Positions 6,592-12,286 of a stretch of DNA of 12,286 nt are shown piece after piece. Source of the DNA: an uncultured Flavobacteriales bacterium (GTDB lineage: Bacteria > Bacteroidota > Bacteroidia > Flavobacteriales_D > Crocinitomicaceae); the NCBI GenBank assembly GCA_903899795.1, contig CAIUKX010000065.1:1-12286 (forward strand), given 5' to 3'. Each line of letters opens with the position of its first letter. The first letter of the stretch is position 1. Below the pieces are notes generated by a model. The model worked only from the letters and a program-made list of their open reading frames with translations, was not told where the DNA came from and did no database searches. The translations under genes were made by a program, and so were the position numbers.

Positions 6592-7356
6592 TCACTCTTT
6601 TTCCAAAATCAAATATTTCTCCTTGGCTACTGCGCGAGTGCATGCATTGAAATGCCACCATTCCGTTGCTATATTCGTAAACCGTTGAGAAGCCATCACT
6701 TTACGCAATAATTTTCTATTTTCGATCTGTTCCTCAGTTAATTCCCCGGAAGCCAAAAACTGAGCTTCCAAACGCGGATAGGCAATTTGACGAATATCAT
6801 CATAACCTGCTCCCATGTCCAACGGATTCCCACTTCCATCACAAATTGTCAAATCAACTGCAGCACCGTAGTTGTGAATACTTCCATTCGCCGGATTAGA
6901 AACAAATTTCGTTCGCATGGCAACAGGAATAGTATCGAGTGCATCCCACATTTTTTGCTGAACACTCACCGGACGAACCGCATCGTATACCAACAAATGA
7001 AATCCCGGTTTTTCTTCGGAAAGAAAATCCTGGCATTTCGATAAACGTTCAGCAACATCCTTTTGAAGATAAGCTTTATCCAATCGGTCATACAATCTCA
7101 TTTTCATAAAATTATCCGATCCTGCATATTTCAAATCAACCTTAATATCAGCATTGATTACCTGAATATCAATCAGGTTACTTTCCTGCATCAACTTCTC
7201 TTCAACCTCTTCATCCTGCTCCCTTTCCTTCAATTTTTGGATGGAATCGTTGAATCGATCTTTATCCACCGTACAACTTTTACAATCCTTTTTGGGATTA
7301 TTACAAGCTGAGATTACCATTACAACTAACAGGATACTAAAAAAGAATTTGAACAT
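6592..7356 (-). CDS. D-alanyl-D-alanine dipeptidase lipoprotein (VanX/DdpX type, M15D)
   Basis: A 254-residue zinc dipeptidase expected to split D-Ala-D-Ala released from peptidoglycan. The N-terminus is a lipoprotein signal with lipobox ISAC (Cys18), followed by a charged linker (about 30-58) rich in Glu, Asp and Lys that spaces the enzyme from the membrane. The catalytic domain covers about 60-250: Arg128 in YDAVRP (the VanX substrate-stabilising arginine), zinc ligands His161 and Asp168 in SIHNYGAAVD, catalytic Glu232 and zinc ligand His235 in TEWWHF. All key residues are present. There are no VanH, VanA or VanRS genes nearby, so it is more likely a housekeeping cell-wall recycling enzyme than a glycopeptide resistance factor; such stand-alone homologues are common in Gram-negative bacteria. 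Two more cysteines, Cys25 and Cys28, sit in the linker. It stands alone and converges on the preceding terminator. Confidence 0.9.
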   Translation of the reverse strand: MFKFFFSILLVVMVISACNNPKKDCKSCTVDKDRFNDSIQKLKEREQDEEVEEKLMQESNLIDIQVINADIKVDLKYAGSDNFMKMRLYDRLDKAYLQKDVAERLSKCQDFLSEEKPGFHLLVYDAVRPVSVQQKMWDALDTIPVAMRTKFVSNPANGSIHNYGAAVDLTICDGSGNPLDMGAGYDDIRQIAYPRLEAQFLASGELTEEQIENRKLLRKVMASQRFTNIATEWWHFNACTRAVAKEKYLILEKE

Positions 7357-7379
7357 TTTTTGACAAAAGATTTAATCAA

Positions 7380-7387
7380 CAAAAGTA
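7380..7387 (-). promoter_or_regulatory. -7 promoter element of the dipeptidase gene
   Basis: CAAAAGTA on the plus strand reads TACTTTTG on the minus strand, an exact TAnnTTTG match 23 bases before the ATG at 7356. No good -33 TTG is seen. Confidence 0.5.
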
Positions 7388-7483
7388 CACCAAGGATTTT
7401 AGAAAAAGATCATTAAATACCAGGTTCATTTTCTTTTTTAACAATTCATCTTTTTTTTGACAAAAACTACCACCAAATCACCA

Positions 7484-7511
7484 TTGTCTAATCACTAAAT
7501 CCCTATATTTG
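7484..7511 (+). promoter_or_regulatory. Promoter of the aminotransferase gene (-33 TTG and -7 TATATTTG)
   Basis: TTG at 7484-7486 and TATATTTG at 7504-7511 are separated by 17 bases, giving the most complete Bacteroidota-type promoter in the window. The -7 element ends 16 bases before the ATG at 7528, so the leader is very short. Confidence 0.65.
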
Positions 7512-7527
7512 CACAAAATAATGTGTT

Positions 7528-8754
7528 ATGCCAAAGATTTCTCAGAAAGCAATTGATATGCCTGCATCTCCAATCCGTAAATTGGTTCCTTATGCAGAAG
7601 CTGCTAAAAAACAAGGTAAAATTGTTTACCATTTGAACATCGGTCAACCCGATATCGAAACTCCTGAAGTAGCATTGAATGCTATCAAAAACATGGATCG
7701 TAAAGTAATTGAATACAGTCACTCTGCAGGTTTCGAGTCATATAGAACGAATTTGGCAGCGTATTATCAAAAGACAGGAATCGATGTTAATGCAGAAGAT
7801 ATATTAATCACAACAGGTGGTTCAGAAGCATTAATTTTCGGATTTATGACAACTTGCAACTTGGGGGATGAGGTAATCATTCCGGAACCATTCTATGCGA
7901 ATTACAACGGTTTTGCTGTTACAGCGGGAATCAATGTTGTTCCGGTTACTGCAACCATCGAATCAGGTTTCGCTTTGCCACCGGTAGAAGAAATCGAAAA
8001 GAAAATCACATCCAAAACGCGAGCAATCGTTATTTGCAACCCTGGAAATCCAACCGGATACTTGTATACAAAAAGTGAATTGGAACAATTGCGTGACATC
8101 GTTAAAAAACACGATTTATTCTTGTTTGCAGATGAAGTTTACCGTGAATTCTGCTACGACGGCGCAATTCCATTTTCTGTAATGAATTTGGAAGGAATTG
8201 ACGATAATGTGATCATGATTGATTCTGTTTCGAAACGATACTCCATGTGTGGAGCGCGTATTGGTGCATTGATCACAAAAAATAAAGAAGTAATGGCTGC
8301 CGCCTTGAAATTCGGGCAGGCACGTTTATCTCCTCCGACAATTGATCAAATTGCTTCTGAAGCAGCTTTAAAAACACCACAATCCTACTTCGATAATGTA
8401 GTTGCCGAATATGTGGAAAGAAGAAACATTATGGTTGACGGATTGAACAGTATTCCGGGAGTATTTTGTCCGAAACCAAGTGGAGCTTTCTACTGCGTGG
8501 CAAAGTTCCCGGTTGATAATGCCGAAAAATTCTGCCAATGGTTGCTGGAAGATTTCGAGTTTGAAGGACAAACCGTAATGATGGCTCCTGCAAATGGATT
8601 CTACTCAACAAAAGGAGCAGGACTTCAGGAAGCACGTATCGCCTATGTATTGAACCAAGACTCACTCAGAAAAGCAGTGATTTGTCTGGAGCAAGCATTG
8701 AAGGTTTATCCAGGAAGAATCGTTGACCAAGCGAAAGCTGAAGCAAGTATCTAA
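7528..8754 (+). CDS. Class I/II PLP-dependent aminotransferase (AspC/TyrB-like, fold type I)
   Basis: A 408-residue cytoplasmic aminotransferase, the usual length for the family. NIGQPD (37-42) is the N-terminal substrate-binding loop; TTGGSEAL (95-102) contacts the cofactor phosphate; NPGNPTG (171-177) holds the cofactor-binding Asn; DEVY (202-205) supplies Asp202 to the pyridine nitrogen and Tyr205; SVSKRYSMCGARIG (233-246) contains Lys236, the Schiff-base lysine, and Arg244 to the phosphate; Arg370 in ARIAYV is the arginine that binds the substrate alpha-carboxylate. This identifies the enzyme class firmly, but the amino donor (aspartate, aromatic, alanine or other) cannot be decided from sequence alone. 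It is a single-gene unit with its own promoter and terminator, consistent with a housekeeping role in amino-acid biosynthesis. The ATG at 7528 fits the MPASPIRKL N-terminus common to Bacteroidota homologues. Confidence 0.93.
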   Translation: MPKISQKAIDMPASPIRKLVPYAEAAKKQGKIVYHLNIGQPDIETPEVALNAIKNMDRKVIEYSHSAGFESYRTNLAAYYQKTGIDVNAEDILITTGGSEALIFGFMTTCNLGDEVIIPEPFYANYNGFAVTAGINVVPVTATIESGFALPPVEEIEKKITSKTRAIVICNPGNPTGYLYTKSELEQLRDIVKKHDLFLFADEVYREFCYDGAIPFSVMNLEGIDDNVIMIDSVSKRYSMCGARIGALITKNKEVMAAALKFGQARLSPPTIDQIASEAALKTPQSYFDNVVAEYVERRNIMVDGLNSIPGVFCPKPSGAFYCVAKFPVDNAEKFCQWLLEDFEFEGQTVMMAPANGFYSTKGAGLQEARIAYVLNQDSLRKAVICLEQALKVYPGRIVDQAKAEASI

Positions 8755-8776
8755 AAAGAAAATAATTTCAATACCG

Positions 8777-8806
8777 AAAGCTGTTCCTTGTTGAGCAGCT
8801 TTTTTT
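8777..8806 (+). terminator. Rho-independent terminator after the aminotransferase gene
   Basis: Arms AAAGCTGTTC (8777-8786) and GAGCAGCTTT (8793-8802) pair over 10 bp with one G-T wobble and a 6-base loop, followed by a run of seven T (8800-8806). It lies 22 bases after the stop codon. Confidence 0.85.
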
Positions 8807-8824
8807 ATTCCATAATTCACAAAG

Positions 8825-8837
8825 TTTCAACTTGAAA
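8825..8837. repeat. 13-bp palindrome TTTCAACTTGAAA
   Basis: A perfect inverted repeat (TTTCAA-C-TTGAAA) between the aminotransferase terminator and the promoter of the MBL-rhodanese gene, about 108 bases before its -7 element. No T-tract follows. It could be a distal regulator site but may be chance. Confidence 0.25.
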
Positions 8838-8944
8838 TAATCCCGTTAAACAATGATATTTACTGCTTATCTCACTGAAGTTGTTGTTTAACATTTTTTC
8901 GTTTTTTAACAAATTAACAGCAGTAACAACCGAATAAAAAAGGT

Positions 8945-8952
8945 TAATTTTG
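8945..8952 (+). promoter_or_regulatory. -7 promoter element of the MBL-rhodanese gene
   Basis: TAATTTTG matches TAnnTTTG exactly. It is 66 bases before the main ATG at 9019 but only 13 bases before the upstream ORF ATG at 8966. No -33 TTG is evident. Confidence 0.45.
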
Positions 8953-8965
8953 TGTATCAAATAAA

Positions 8966-9022
8966 ATGTCAGACAAAATTTGGTTGAATTTCATTTCTTA
9001 CAACCAATTTTTAACGAAATGA
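8966..9022 (+). CDS. Possible 18-codon upstream ORF (leader peptide)
   Basis: ATG at 8966 opens a frame encoding MSDKIWLNFISYNQFLTK, ending in TGA at 9020-9022. That stop overlaps the ATG at 9019 of the MBL-rhodanese gene (ATGA), the arrangement used for translational coupling. The uORF start is 13 bases after the -7 element, close to the short leader lengths of other genes here. The peptide has no cysteine and matches nothing I recognise. It could be real or coincidence; no codon-bias test is possible at this length. Confidence 0.3.
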   Translation: MSDKIWLNFISYNQFLTK

Positions 9023-10440
9023 ACACGATGAAAATAGAACAAATATATACGGGATGTTTAGCACAAGGTGCTTACTTTATTCAATCGGAAGGTGAGGCTG
9101 TGGTGATTGATCCTTTAAGAGAAATTGATCCATATCTTCAAAAAGCGATAAAAGAGGGAGTACAAATCAAATATGTACTGGAAACACATTTCCATGCTGA
9201 CTTTGTAAGCGGTCACATTGATTTGGCAAAAGCAACCGGAGCGACAATCGTTTTTGGACCAAATGCAAGCACAAATTTCGATGCTCATATCGCTACAGAC
9301 GGAGAAATAATCAATGTTGGGAAAATCAAAATAAAAGTCCTTCACACACCCGGACATACGATGGAATCCACCTGTTATTTACTGTTGGATGAGAATGGTA
9401 AAGAACATGCTCTTTTCAGCGGTGACACCTTGTTCATCGGTGATGTCGGTCGACCTGATTTGGCAGTGAAATCGAATTTAACAAAAGAAGATTTAGCCGG
9501 ATATCTTTTTGATTCCTTGCGTTCAAAAATAATGAACCTTCCTAAAGACATTCTGATTTATCCAGCTCATGGTGCAGGATCTGCTTGTGGAAAAAACATG
9601 AGCAAGGAAACCTTTGATGTTCTTGGTCACCAACTGGAAGTGAATTATGCACTGAATACCCAACTGTCGAAAGACGATTTCATAAAAGAAGTGACTGATG
9701 GACTTTTACCTCCTCCTTCTTATTTCCCTTTGAATGTTCAAATGAACAAAGAAGGTTACGAAAATATCGAATCAGTGATTCAAAAAGGAACAAAAGCGTT
9801 GACTCCAAAAGAATTCGAATTTTTGGCAAATGAAACCAGTGCTCTGATTTTGGATGTTCGACACCAAGATTTTTTTTCTCAAGGATTTATCCCAAATTCA
9901 ATCAACATTGGAATTGACGGTGGTTTTGCTCCATGGGTTGGAACATTGATTCCGGACATTAAACAACAAATTTTACTCGTTACAGATAAAGGACGTGAAG
10001 AAGAAGCAGTTATTCGTTTGGCACGTGTAGGTTACGACCATGCCATCGGTTACATTGACGGAGGTTTTGATGCCTGGAAAAACGAAGGAAATGAAGTGGA
10101 TACTATTCCTTCCATCACACCGGAAGAATTTTCTTCTATTTACAAAAAAGACCAAACTGTCAACATTCTTGATGTAAGAAAAGTCGGTGAATATCAATCA
10201 GAACACATTTGTTCTGCTGAAAATTTTCCATTGGATTATGTCAACGATGGAATGGCTCACATCGATAAAAACAAAACCTATTACGTTCATTGCGCAGGTG
10301 GTTATCGTTCCATGATCTACGCTTCTATACTAAAATCCAGAGGTTACGATAATTTAATTAATATCCAAAAAGGATATAAAGCTATCGTGGCTGACGAAGC
10401 AATCAAACGAACCGATTACGTTTGTCCGACGACATTGTAA
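9019..10440 (+). CDS. MBL-fold persulfide dioxygenase fused to two rhodanese domains (CstB-like)
   Basis: A 473-residue cytoplasmic fusion that probably oxidises glutathione or other low-molecular-weight persulfides to sulfite and then makes thiosulfate, detoxifying sulfide. Residues about 4-240 are an ETHE1-type metallo-beta-lactamase domain: THFHAD (56-61), His66, HTPGHT with His113, SGDTLF with Asp136 and PAHG with His184; His57, His113 and Asp136 should bind the single iron. GSACGK places Cys190 beside the active site, as in staphylococcal CstB. Rhodanese 1 (about 260-355) has Asp323 where the catalytic Cys should be and is inactive. Rhodanese 2 (about 366-465) has an intact loop HCAGGYRS with Cys425. 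Start choice: the frame extends upstream to TTG 8980, but homologues begin at or near MKIEQIYTGCLAQGAY, so ATG 9019 or ATG 9028 is correct; 9019 is chosen because it overlaps the stop of the upstream ORF. A terminator follows. Confidence 0.9.
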   Translation: MNTMKIEQIYTGCLAQGAYFIQSEGEAVVIDPLREIDPYLQKAIKEGVQIKYVLETHFHADFVSGHIDLAKATGATIVFGPNASTNFDAHIATDGEIINVGKIKIKVLHTPGHTMESTCYLLLDENGKEHALFSGDTLFIGDVGRPDLAVKSNLTKEDLAGYLFDSLRSKIMNLPKDILIYPAHGAGSACGKNMSKETFDVLGHQLEVNYALNTQLSKDDFIKEVTDGLLPPPSYFPLNVQMNKEGYENIESVIQKGTKALTPKEFEFLANETSALILDVRHQDFFSQGFIPNSINIGIDGGFAPWVGTLIPDIKQQILLVTDKGREEEAVIRLARVGYDHAIGYIDGGFDAWKNEGNEVDTIPSITPEEFSSIYKKDQTVNILDVRKVGEYQSEHICSAENFPLDYVNDGMAHIDKNKTYYVHCAGGYRSMIYASILKSRGYDNLINIQKGYKAIVADEAIKRTDYVCPTTL

Positions 10441-10460
10441 TAGCTTTCAATAACTTTTCC

Positions 10461-10495
10461 AAAATACCTTTCAAGCAATTGTGAGGTATTTTTTT
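10461..10495 (+). terminator. Rho-independent terminator after the MBL-rhodanese gene
   Basis: A 9-bp stem AAAATACCT/AGGTATTTT (10461-10469 and 10484-10492) with a 14-base loop runs into seven T (10489-10495). The stem is AT-rich and the loop long, so efficiency may be moderate. Confidence 0.7.
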
Positions 10496-10499
10496 GTTT

Positions 10500-10507
10500 T
10501 ATATTTA
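10500..10507 (+). promoter_or_regulatory. Near-match -7 element of the BNR protein gene
   Basis: TATATTTA differs from TAnnTTTG only in the last base. It lies 20 bases before ATG 10528, the same spacing as in the M1 peptidase gene, but overlaps the ATG at 10507, which would then be untranscribed or at the transcript edge. This favours 10528 as the start. Confidence 0.35.
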
Positions 10508-10527
10508 TGCTGTATAAATACTTCTTC

Positions 10528-12132
10528 ATGAAAAAAATTCTATTCCTATTTATCATTTTTTCAAGCTATATTTCTTTAGCACAACCCAATAACATCAATT
10601 TATCCAGTTCTATTGTCTTTGGTGGTGAACCTTATTTAGCTGTAAATCCAACGAATAGATTGAATGTAGTAGTAGCCTGGATGGCATTGGATGTTACAAC
10701 CAATTACAGAATGTCTATCAAAAGTAAAGTCAGTTTCGATGGTGGAACTACCTGGGGAAATCCATTTGTTCAACCTCATTTTGGTTCAAATTGGTCATCT
10801 GCTGATGTTTCCATGCAATTTCGTCCTAACGGAATACTTTACATGAGTTACATTGACTTTCACAAACCGGATGTTGGCGGAGTTTACGTTACGAATTCAT
10901 CAGATGGAGGAATATCATGGTCTGCTCCTACTCAAGTTTGGGATGCCGCTGCTGAAGATCCGACAAAGAGACCTTTGGATCGTCCTTGGCTGGCAATTGA
11001 CAATTCAGGTACAGCTTCAGACGGCACAATGTATATCGCTACCAAACCAGCTCCGTGGATCTCCCCTCCCAACCGACCGTATTTAAAAACATCAATAAAC
11101 CTCGGACAAAACTGGAGTCCATACCGATATGTGGATACTACCAATCACTTGGTTGGTAATTTAATCGCTGCCCCTATGCCATTTCCAACTATCACTGCTG
11201 ATGGAGCACTCTGTATTGCCTATCCAAGTTATGTTGTTTCACAATCACCTTATCCTAAAATCCTGTTGGCTAAATCCTATTCCAAAGGAGCAACTTTCCA
11301 ATATTATGACTTAATCGTCAATTCTATACCCGTTCAAGATACGCTCTATAAACTCGGATATAGATTGATTGCAAATCCAATAGATCCGAATCAATTGGCT
11401 TATGCTTTTGTTGCATTAGGACAAGCCAATGGCGATCCTGATATTTTTGTGGCGACATCCAATAATGGCGGTACAAGCTGGAACTCACCAGTACGTGTGA
11501 ATGATGATTCATTTGGCAATGGAAAAGCACAAGATATGGTTTGGGCCAATTACGATATCAATAATAAATTAGTAGTAACCTGGAGAGATCGTAGAAATAG
11601 CAGTGGCTCAGGTTTTTTCCAATCCTGTGATACCTATACATCCGTCTCTACTGACAACGGAGCACATTTTTCACCCAATGTAAGATTGAGCAATGTAACA
11701 GCCGCTTTTGATTCTATACTTGGACAATCGGGAAATGATTTTATGTCCTGTGAATTATCGAATGATACCATTTATGCAGCTTGGGGTGATGTCCGAAGCG
11801 GAAAAATAAACATCTACTTTGCAAAATCATCCGATATTACCGGAGCAGGAAGCGGGATTATTCCAATAGATGAAACACCGGCTGAATTGATTGCTTTTTA
11901 TCCTAATCCAACGACCAATAAACTCAAGTTTAAAATAAAAAAGGGGAATTTCCAGACACTCAAAATAGTTGTTCAAAACGAATTGGGAGAAGAAATTCTC
12001 TCAAAAGCTATTGATCCAACACTAGCTGAAAGTGAAATCGATGTTTCTCGTCTTTCTACCGGGACCTATTTCCTCTGCGTTGTAAATCAGCTACAAATAA
12101 TTCAAAAACAAAAGATCACAATTGAAAAGTAA
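10528..12132 (+). CDS. Secreted BNR/Asp-box (sialidase-like fold) protein with T9SS sorting domain
   Basis: The frame opens at ATG 10507, but ATG 10528 gives a standard signal peptide (MKKILFLFIIFSSYISLAQ) and is preferred; the protein is then 534 residues. The body (about 25-440) looks like a sialidase-type beta-propeller, with Asp-box (SxDxGxxW) repeats SFDGGTTW (69-76), SSDGGISW (124-131), SNNGGTSW (311-318) and STDNGAHF (374-381), plus degenerate copies SINLGQNW (189-196) and SKGATF. The C-terminus (about 455-534) is a type A T9SS sorting domain with YPNPTTNKL, STGTYFL and a basic end. Asp-boxes are structural, not catalytic; I cannot identify the sialidase arginine triad or the Tyr/Glu pair with confidence, so enzymatic activity is unproven and a binding role is possible. 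The gene 8 bases downstream is probably cotranscribed. Confidence 0.85.
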   Translation: MKKILFLFIIFSSYISLAQPNNINLSSSIVFGGEPYLAVNPTNRLNVVVAWMALDVTTNYRMSIKSKVSFDGGTTWGNPFVQPHFGSNWSSADVSMQFRPNGILYMSYIDFHKPDVGGVYVTNSSDGGISWSAPTQVWDAAAEDPTKRPLDRPWLAIDNSGTASDGTMYIATKPAPWISPPNRPYLKTSINLGQNWSPYRYVDTTNHLVGNLIAAPMPFPTITADGALCIAYPSYVVSQSPYPKILLAKSYSKGATFQYYDLIVNSIPVQDTLYKLGYRLIANPIDPNQLAYAFVALGQANGDPDIFVATSNNGGTSWNSPVRVNDDSFGNGKAQDMVWANYDINNKLVVTWRDRRNSSGSGFFQSCDTYTSVSTDNGAHFSPNVRLSNVTAAFDSILGQSGNDFMSCELSNDTIYAAWGDVRSGKINIYFAKSSDITGAGSGIIPIDETPAELIAFYPNPTTNKLKFKIKKGNFQTLKIVVQNELGEEILSKAIDPTLAESEIDVSRLSTGTYFLCVVNQLQIIQKQKITIEK

Positions 12133-12140
12133 ATTACACG

Positions 12141-12286
12141 ATGAAAAACGTCACATCTACTCCAAACTTTAGCAATATCGATGACTACATTTCTCAGCAA
12201 GTTACTGAAATTCAACCGACATTGTTCAAATTGAGAGATCTTATTAAAGATATAATTCCTAATGCACAAGAAGTCATCAGTTATCA
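12141..12286 (+). CDS. DUF1801/YdhG-like protein, N-terminal part (cut by window edge)
   Basis: ATG at 12141 opens a frame to the window end, 48 whole codons. The sequence NIDDYISQQVTEIQPTLFK (12-30), then LRDLIKDIIPNAQEVISY, matches the start of the DUF1801 (YdhG/frataxin-fold-like) family, whose members begin with an IDEYI-type helix and continue into PxAEEVISYxxPxF. Some members are described as iron chaperones in Bacillus; most are uncharacterised. It starts 8 bases after the stop of the BNR gene with no terminator between, so the two are likely cotranscribed. The rest of the gene lies outside the window. Confidence 0.75.
   Translation, partial: MKNVTSTPNFSNIDDYISQQVTEIQPTLFKLRDLIKDIIPNAQEVISY

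Noticed and set aside
6592..7356. Vancomycin-resistance gene cluster
   Set aside because: The protein is VanX-like, but no ligase, dehydrogenase or two-component regulator is present on either side, so a resistance claim is not supported.
7356..7465. 13-base direct repeat TTTTTTGACAAAA (7356-7368 and 7453-7465) in the dipeptidase/aminotransferase gap
   Set aside because: It consists mostly of homopolymer T and A runs, and one copy touches the start codon of the dipeptidase gene; likely low-complexity coincidence.
8980..9018. N-terminal extension of the MBL-rhodanese protein from TTG 8980
   Set aside because: The extra 13 residues have no counterpart in the family, which begins at or near MKIEQIYTG, and ATG codons at 9019 and 9028 are available.
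10507..10527. Start of the BNR protein at ATG 10507
   Set aside because: It would put MLYKYFF before a normal signal peptide and overlap the likely -7 element; ATG 10528 gives a standard n-region and leader spacing.

Overview
The window looks like chromosomal DNA of a Bacteroidota bacterium, probably of the Flavobacteriales. The evidence is AT-rich DNA, two exported proteins with type IX secretion (T9SS) C-terminal sorting domains, a TonB-dependent receptor with an N-terminal carboxypeptidase-regulatory-like domain, and repeated matches to the Bacteroidota -7 promoter element TAnnTTTG 16-40 bases before start codons that lack clear Shine-Dalgarno sequences. The family-level placement is an impression from protein style, not a measurement. 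I see no tRNA, rRNA, CRISPR array, insertion sequence or phage gene.

Layout from left to right: the first codons of a minus-strand gene that runs off the left edge; a minus-strand PIG-V-like GT-C membrane glycosyltransferase (316-1557); divergent from it, a secreted M1 zinc aminopeptidase with a T9SS tail (1742-3703); a TonB-dependent outer-membrane receptor (3802-6072) behind a promoter overlapped by TTTAG/CTAAA half-sites; a small exported lysine-rich heptad protein (6198-6521) ending in a strong terminator; a convergent minus-strand VanX-type D-Ala-D-Ala dipeptidase lipoprotein (6592-7356); divergent from that, a class I/II PLP aminotransferase (7528-8754) with a terminator; an MBL-rhodanese-rhodanese fusion of the CstB/persulfide dioxygenase type (9019-10440), apparently preceded by an 18-codon upstream ORF; a secreted BNR/Asp-box protein with a T9SS tail (10507 or, more likely, 10528-12132); and, 8 bases later, the start of a DUF1801/YdhG-like gene cut by the right edge.

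Most genes are separate transcription units with their own promoters and terminators; the only likely operon is the last pair. The themes are cell-envelope work (secreted peptidase, secreted beta-propeller-like protein, nutrient receptor, peptidoglycan-dipeptide hydrolase, membrane glycosyltransferase) and sulfur or amino-acid metabolism (persulfide oxidation, transamination). I do not see a clearly new multi-gene system. The observations most worth following are the phased operator-like array before the TonB receptor, the CxxC motif in that receptor's plug, and the upstream ORF whose stop codon overlaps the start of the persulfide dioxygenase fusion.
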